Shown one piece after another: positions 23,201 through 26,554 of a stretch of 26,554 nt of DNA. Origin of the DNA: Bodo saltans (lineage: Eukaryota; Euglenozoa; Kinetoplastea; Eubodonida; Bodonidae); NCBI GenBank assembly GCA_001460835.1, contig CYKH01000148.1, forward strand, positions 1 to 26,554, in the 5' to 3' direction. Numbering within the stretch: position 1 is the stretch's first letter; each line of letters begins with the position of its first letter. The notes under the pieces were generated by a model. The model made no database searches and had not been told where the DNA came from. It saw only the letters and a program-made list of their open reading frames with translations. A program made the position numbers and the translations under genes.

Positions 23201-25640
23201 GCAAGCTGAGCTTCGCCGCCAAGAGGACGAACAACAGCGCAAGGCCGCGGAATTGTCGAAGCGCATTATTGTCAAGTCGGCCCCTATTGAGCTTCCACCT
23301 GAAGTGCTCGCCGAGGAGGAAGAAATGCAACTCCGCATGGCGCGCATGAAGGAGGACCTGCGCAAGAAGCACGAGGATGAGCAACGCATTCTGGAGCGCC
23401 AGTTGGAGGAAGAGCTGAAGAAGGCACAGGATAAGGAGCTTGCACGCATCAAGAACGACGCCCAGAAGAAGAAGCTTGAGATGCAGAGCCAACAGACGGC
23501 GAAGGAATCCATGCAGATGAAGGAGGACGAGAAGAAGCGTCTGCTGGAAGAGCACGAGGTGGAAAGCCGCCGGTTGGAGGAGCAACTCAACGCCGAGGCT
23601 GCAATCCAGAAGGCTAAGATTCAAGACGCCATTGAGGCGAAGAGGCGCCGCAAGAAGAACGAGCTTCAAGAGAAGCAGCGCGTGGAGTCGATCACAGTCG
23701 AGCGCAAGCAGGAGGACGAGAAGGAGAACTTCGTGCGCGAGGCTAAGATCTCCAACGAGAAGAAGTTGATCGACGAGACAATGCGCTCCAGCAACGGTGC
23801 ACAGGCCCAAGACGTGGCCCAAGTCGTCATGTCCGATCGCCACCGCGAGGAGGTTGCCACCCTAGCAGGCCGCCAACAGAAGCGTCGCATCGCTGAACAA
23901 GAGACTCGCGAGAACCGTCTTGAGGCGGAGCGCCAAGACTTGATCAGCCGCATCAATGCTCGTGTCCAGACAGAAATTGACAACCTCCCTGCATCCGCTG
24001 ATCATCGCGAGAAACGCATTGCCGATCTCCAAGCACGCGCCGCGAAGACCCAAAAGGAAAAGATCGCCGAAGTGGAGAAGAAGCACCAGGAGGAAACGCA
24101 AGCCTTTATGGACCAACTTGAGGTGACCTTTGCCGAGGACCAGCTGCAGCTCAAGGTGCGCCAATGGAACGAGATCGCTGCTGCATGCGGCATGGCTGCC
24201 CCTGAGCAAGCGCTGCTCAAGTACCAGCAACGTCTGGCCCAACGCGCCAGCGACGATGCGGAGGATGAGCTCATGAAGTTCCGTAAGGACCGCGAGGCTG
24301 AGGCTGCCCGCCTGCAAGAGAAGCTCCGATCTGAGAAGGAGGAGTACGATCAGAAGATCCGCGCCGAGATGGAGAAGCTGCGCCACGACCAGGACGAAGA
24401 GTTCAAGCGCCGTGAAGCGGATATGATGGAAGAGCTCAAGAAGGAGAAGGAGCGCAAGGAGCAGAAGCTGCGCGAGGCTCGCCTTGCTGGAACCAAGAGC
24501 GAGACCAAGGGCCCAAGCGCCCAGGAGAGCGCCGAGATCAAGAAGCAGCTCTTGGATGACTTCAAGGCCGGCGAGAAGATGATCAAGGAGCAGGTGGAGC
24601 GCGAGCGCAAGGAGCAGCAATCATCCATCGAGAACATGCTTAAGGCGAAGCGCGAGAAGCGAAAGGCAGCTCTTGACCGTCAGGCTGGAGGAGGCGCCGA
24701 GGAGACACCACTTCAGCAACGTGTCGAGGAGACCATCAAGAAGGCGTCCGTCATGGAGACTCCTTCGATCAGCGAGCGCCGACACGCGCCGATGCCCACA
24801 CCCACGATCGCCATCACGTCCTCGACGCCGTCGTTTGCCACACCACACGCCCAGCCCATTGGCCTGAACTCAACGATGATGTCATCCACCATGATGTCCG
24901 GCTCGCCCTCCGGCGAGTCGTATCAACAGTGGGTCACAGCGGTGGTGCAACAGCTCAGCAGTTCACCGATTATGGAGAAGTTGGTCAAGATCGAGCGCAT
25001 GTTGGCCTCGCAGGTAAAACATGGCCTCTTGTCGTACTACCTGGACTCCAAGGACCGCCAACAGCGCACCAACGAAGGCAGGTTGGAGACGGTCGACTTC
25101 AAGGACCTCACCACCCCTCAAGCGGTTGTGTACTGCTTCGCTCAGACCATCCGTGAGAATATTTCCCGCGCCGGTATTCCACTGCCACCCGTCAAGATCT
25201 TGATTGCAAAGAGCCTTCCAGATACCCAAACCAATGCCACTGCTTTGGGTTGCAGTTACTTCTACGACCACAGCCGCCGAACGATGTACATCCGCCAGTC
25301 CCGCCTTGCCAACATTGGAGAGTTTGTGCTCGTCACACTCCATGCCCTCGCCCACATCAAATCTGCTGTAGCGGATGATCGTGCCAACTTCTCCGCCTGG
25401 AACGATGCTGACCCGTCGTTCTTGACGGAGTTCTACGGCTTGCTCGAAGTGAGCACGGAGGAAATGTTCTACATGCGCATGCCCACCAACGTCGCCACTC
25501 GTGAATCGTTGCCCCAGCGCAACTACCGCCAAGACAGCGTCATGAATTCCCAATCACTGCAGAGTCTGGAGGGCCAGATCAGTGCAATGGACCCAGAGCG
25601 CCGCGAGGCATTCCTGAAGACGTACCTGCTCATGCAGTAG
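2216..25640 (+). CDS. Giant Cys-rich type I membrane protein, ~7,800 residues (one frame switch)
   Basis: I read 2216-25640 as one gene. The first open frame starts at ATG 2216 with a signal peptide and runs in cysteine-rich modules; its reading turns to non-modular sequence after about 11465 and stops at 12124. The second frame is open from 11427 and continues the same module type to about 17600, then crosses the membrane once and ends at TAG 25638-25640. Neither half makes sense alone: the first has no anchor, the second no ATG or signal peptide. Total length is 23,425 bases, 7,808 codons plus one extra base. Order: signal peptide, ~5,100-residue GCC2/GCC3-type ectodomain with many NxS/T sites, beta-rich domain, transmembrane helix, small conserved domain, acidic/Arg repeats, coiled coil, C-terminal domain. 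Likely role (inference): a surface rod anchored to the cytoskeleton. GCC2/GCC3 modules occur in large protist surface proteins; the cytoplasmic part is not a family I can name. Confidence 0.85.
8481..11400 (+). repeat. Higher-order repeat, ~228-residue unit, 4-5 copies
   Basis: Two rare landmarks recur in step. A Gly-rich loop before a G-x-CP-x-GYYCP module occurs near 8481, 9171, 9855, 10530 and 11241 (GSQGGIGGICPRGYYCP in one copy). A TGC-x-D-x2-C segment (PTGCTDAQCSNKPC in one copy) occurs near 8730, 9415, 10098 and 10775. Spacings are about 675-710 bases. The unit is thus about four basic modules duplicated as a block, diverged at amino-acid level and more so at DNA level. Confidence 0.8.
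11427..11484 (+). other. Reading-frame switch inside the giant gene
   Basis: The upstream frame is module-like through CDGGKYC (codons ending 11464), then reads MPRRRLHIW and stays non-modular until its stop at 12124. The frame one base forward has a stop at 11424-11426 and is module-like from QCQGGDC (11466 on) through GHYCPN. A GTAAGT at 11454-11459 followed by AAG at 11473-11475 or GAG at 11476-11478 would give a 22- or 25-base intron in the right phase, but would delete a consensus KYC. Alternatives are a one-base assembly error, an inactivating mutation, or +1 recoding. Confidence 0.8.
12487..13750 (+). repeat. Tandem ~211-residue block duplication in the ectodomain
   Basis: Two adjacent blocks of about 633 bases share order and much residue identity: NCSAGYYCPPGQ (near 12546 and 13179), GTYQD(L/I)TGQSSCK, NLCPGTN(F/Y)TTPT, and GKYCPT(P/A)GMTAPGP. 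Identity is clearly higher than between ordinary modules, so this block is younger than the 228-residue super-repeat upstream. Confidence 0.85.
17862..17879 (+). other. Possible processing site QRRLMQ
   Basis: A dibasic pair within FQRRLMQTT lies in a Ser/Thr-rich stretch between the cysteine-rich rod and the membrane-proximal domain. Dibasic sites here are typical of kexin/furin-like cleavage, and RRL(L/M)Q-type sequences recur near mature N-termini in some algal secreted proteins. If cut, the rod would need non-covalent or disulfide retention. Based on the motif only. Confidence 0.25.
17895..18178 (+). other. Membrane-proximal beta-rich domain, cupredoxin-like by eye
   Basis: About 95 residues with the pattern IVCLDNGDAMIWDV, a central loop, then FMYTFTTEGIYVFADN and a final strand TTIIRVM. 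The Y-x-F-x3-G-x-YVFAD signature and strand spacing recall the cupredoxin-like folds that sit next to the membrane in some large surface proteins. The His/Cys/Met copper ligand set is not evident, so copper binding is not predicted. Confidence 0.4.
18285..18350 (+). other. Single transmembrane helix
   Basis: Twenty-two hydrophobic residues (ILIGVLMAGLFLLVVGTIGG then LW) are preceded by Asp-Trp and followed by the basic HFRRQ. With the N-terminal signal peptide this gives a type I topology: cysteine-rich part outside, Lys/Arg/Glu-rich part inside. No other comparable hydrophobic segment was seen in the gene. Confidence 0.92.
18525..18728 (+). other. Small juxtamembrane cytoplasmic alpha/beta-like domain
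   Basis: About 68 residues with the pattern FIKIVSEEAGVDAANILVL, then SVTEGTVVRFVIYGL and a helix ending NRM. The signature (helix, A-x-I-x-V-L-S, then G-(S/T)-V-V-x-F-x-I) is like a small domain often repeated on the outer face of protist surface proteins. Here it follows the transmembrane helix, so should be cytoplasmic. Family assignment is tentative. Confidence 0.4.
19477..21775 (+). repeat. ~42-residue acidic/Arg-rich cytoplasmic repeat, about 14 heads
   Basis: The recurring unit reads (V/I/L)P-x-E-L-x-(D/E)(D/N)-x2-L-S-(D/E)-x-E-R-x-R-R, then a helix such as LRQAFKQGKRA. Heads lie near 19504, 19629, 19757, 19884, 20011, 20124, 20245, 20455, 20560, 20888, 21000, 21215, 21428 and 21647. 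Early spacing is 115-128 bases (38-43 residues); later heads are separated by about two units with degraded copies between. It ends in a poly-Glu run at about 21775-21795. I do not recognise the family. Confidence 0.75.
21886..24690 (+). other. Long cytoplasmic coiled coil, ~930 residues
   Basis: Nearly unbroken Glu/Lys/Arg/Gln/Ala/Leu-rich helix with heptad-like Leu/Ile/Met spacing, almost free of Pro and Gly apart from a few short breaks (for example near 22820 and 23280). Length at full extension would be well over 100 nm. Lys is nearly always AAG and Arg mostly CGC/CGT, a marked codon preference. Function is inferred as dimerisation and reach to the cytoskeleton. Confidence 0.9.
24740..25640 (+). 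other. C-terminal linker and globular domain with HALAH motif
   Basis: A Ser/Thr/Pro/Met-rich linker (to about 24907) leads to about 240 residues of mixed alpha/beta sequence. Landmarks are PVKILIAKSLP, GCSYFYDHSRRTMYIR, and EFVLVTLHALAHIKS, where HALAH is at 25341-25355, then FSAWNDADPSFLTEFYGLLEV. The hydrophobic helix with H-x3-H sits where zincin metallopeptidases have HExxH, but the catalytic Glu is Ala. I infer a pseudo-enzyme or unrelated fold; the domain is conserved-looking but not one I can name. Confidence 0.6.
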
Positions 25641-25871
25641 AATCCCACTGACTGCTAGAGAGTGAGCAGAGAAACAATCAGGAAGTGAAAAGACACCCCC
25701 ACCCCCACCTCACCCTTCTGAATGGACGTGCCTATACACCAAAAAAACCCTCAAACTCAAACAAAATACAGGAAAAGACAAAGAGAGAAGTTATTCTTCC
25801 AATCCCTAACGCTGCCTATGTCGATGCATCGCACTGTGTCAAAAAAAAGTAGGATGACGGGCTTGCGCTAG
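25641..25871 (+). other. 3' flank of the giant gene
   Basis: No gene seen on either strand. A C-rich low-complexity run (acacccccacccccacc) lies near 25692-25708, followed by A-rich sequence. No AATAAA polyadenylation signal is visible here. This is probably the 3' untranslated region plus a short spacer. Confidence 0.45.
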
Positions 25872-26132
25872 ATGGGATGTTGTATCTGCAAATACACCAT
25901 AACCAACGACGCAAGACCACGATGGATGTCTGATGACAGCAATGTGTTAGATGTTCCCCCCCTTCGCACACGCTCACATGAAACCATTTTCTTGGAAATT
26001 TCACGACCCTACGAGAAGAGTGTCAATGAACTTTTGCCCGAGGTGACTTCAGATGTTTTCTTTTCTGTATTCCGTTGTTTGAAGAGTTATTATTCACAAC
26101 AACAAATAAACAAACATGACAAAGGTTATTGA
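25872..26132 (+). CDS. Possible small dual-acylated protein (86 residues)
   Basis: An ATG-started frame of 86 codons begins MGCCICKY. Gly2 with Cys at position 6 fits the N-myristoylation context, and Cys3, Cys4 and Cys6 are likely palmitoylation sites, so the product would sit on the inner face of a membrane. The rest (acidic SDDSNVLDV, then EISRPYEKSVNELLPEV) has no family I recognise. The frame ends 17 bases inside the next gene's start. It could be a real compact gene or a chance frame in intergenic DNA; the N-terminal motif is the main support. Confidence 0.4.
   Translation: MGCCICKYTITNDARPRWMSDDSNVLDVPPLRTRSHETIFLEISRPYEKSVNELLPEVTSDVFFSVFRCLKSYYSQQQINKHDKGY
26105..26110 (+). terminator. 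AATAAA just upstream of the MTHFR start
   Basis: The hexamer AATAAA occurs 5 bases before the ATG at 26116, within the end of the small acylated-protein frame. It could be a polyadenylation signal for an upstream transcript that overlaps the next gene, or a chance A-rich start context. No other AATAAA was found in this gap. Confidence 0.2.
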
Positions 26133-26554
26133 TGCCATCAAGGAAACGATTGCCGCACAACGGACATTTTTTGCACTGGAGTATTTCGTTCCCTTAACTA
26201 ACGCTGGAACGGAGAACCTCTACGCAATCATGGAGCGCATGTGCAATTGCGGTCCTTTGTTCTGCGGTATTACTTGGGGCGATCGCGGCAGCACAGCAGA
26301 CTCTTCGATTTCCATTGCAGGCACTGGCCAAACGTTTCTGTCCCTCAACATGCAAGTGAACATTACTGGATACACATCAACGCCTGAGGAAATCCGATCA
26401 TGGTTGAGTGAGTTGAAGAATCGAAGCGGTGTGCGTAATTTGTGCGTTCTGCGCGGTAACGCCACGGGCACGGCGAAGGATGGATTGGTCCACTTTCCTC
26501 ATGCAGCAGATTTGATTCGATTTATTCGAGCAGAATTTGGGGATTATTTTGGCA
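26116..26554 (+). CDS. MTHFR: Methylenetetrahydrofolate reductase family protein, 5' part
   Basis: The first 146 codons of an MTHFR-family gene, cut by the window end. MTHFR reduces 5,10-methylene-THF to 5-methyl-THF with a bound flavin, feeding methionine synthesis. Family landmarks are FFALEYFVPLTNAGTENLY (usual EFFPPK region, Glu retained), GPLFCGITWGDRGSTAD (usual xxITWGAGGSTAD), and the helix DLIRFIRAEFGDYFG. Two core motifs differ: the usual HLTC(T/I) region reads NMQVNITG (His to Gln at residue 80), and the usual LRGD reads LRGN (Asn115). In E. coli MetF the LRGD Asp (Asp120) is catalytically important. The protein may be a divergent reductase or have altered activity. The ATG at 26116 gives an N-terminus of normal length. 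Confidence 0.88.
   Translation, partial: MTKVIDAIKETIAAQRTFFALEYFVPLTNAGTENLYAIMERMCNCGPLFCGITWGDRGSTADSSISIAGTGQTFLSLNMQVNITGYTSTPEEIRSWLSELKNRSGVRNLCVLRGNATGTAKDGLVHFPHAADLIRFIRAEFGDYFG

Noticed and set aside
22686-23843. Long minus-strand open frame (385 codons), Leu-rich
   Set aside because: It is the antisense of the coiled coil; Glu/Lys/Arg-rich codons read backwards give Leu-rich frames. No motifs or plausible start context.
11451-25640. Second half of the giant gene as an independent gene starting at GTG 11451
   Set aside because: No ATG, no signal peptide before a Cys-rich ectodomain, and no intergenic gap; the modules continue directly from the upstream frame.
1-26554. tRNA, rRNA, or transposable elements
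   Set aside because: No cloverleaf-like A/B boxes, rRNA blocks, reverse transcriptase, integrase or transposase motifs, or terminal repeats were recognised on either strand.

Overview
This is a compact, intron-poor eukaryotic nuclear segment with all recognisable genes on the + strand. The gene content (a calcineurin-type phosphatase, a giant secreted/membrane cysteine-rich protein, a eukaryote-type methylenetetrahydrofolate reductase), short intergenic gaps (about 190 to 230 bases) and no Shine-Dalgarno-style starts suggest a free-living unicellular protist. I cannot name the lineage from sequence alone.

Layout. Bases 1-332 hold no convincing gene, but carry a 51-bp-period direct repeat and several AACGG cores. 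Bases 333-790 are a recent tandem duplication of about 230 bp that copied the leader and first ~64 codons of the phosphatase, leaving a truncated 74-codon copy upstream of the intact gene. Bases 599-2027 are a calcineurin A-like phosphatase. Its catalytic core is complete, but the reading frame changes near 1612-1724, probably through an intron, into a tail that lacks the usual calmodulin-binding and autoinhibitory regions and resembles a dimerisation/docking helical hairpin.

Bases 2216-25640 (88% of the window) are best read as one gene for a type I membrane protein of about 7,800 residues. In order it has a signal peptide; about 5,100 residues of ephrin-receptor-like (GCC2/GCC3, PF07699-type) cysteine-rich modules with higher-order repeats; a membrane-proximal beta-rich domain; one transmembrane helix; and about 2,430 cytoplasmic residues. 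The cytoplasmic part contains a small GTVVRFVIY-type domain, about 14 copies of an unrecognised ~42-residue acidic/Arg-rich repeat, about 930 residues of coiled coil, and a C-terminal globular domain with a degenerate HALAH metallopeptidase-like motif. The reading frame shifts once near 11465-11484, so the two halves appear as two open frames overlapping at 11427-12124.

Bases 25872-26132 could encode an 86-residue protein with a dual-acylation N-terminus (MGCCIC). Bases 26116-26554 are the 5' end of an MTHFR-family gene, cut by the window edge, with substitutions at catalytically important positions.

How the genes may relate: the giant protein looks like a direct link from a very long disulfide-rigid surface rod to a long intracellular coiled coil, i.e. 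a surface-to-cytoskeleton connector. This is inferred from architecture only; its repeats and C-terminal domain are the strongest candidates here for something undescribed. No operon logic links it to the phosphatase or to MTHFR.
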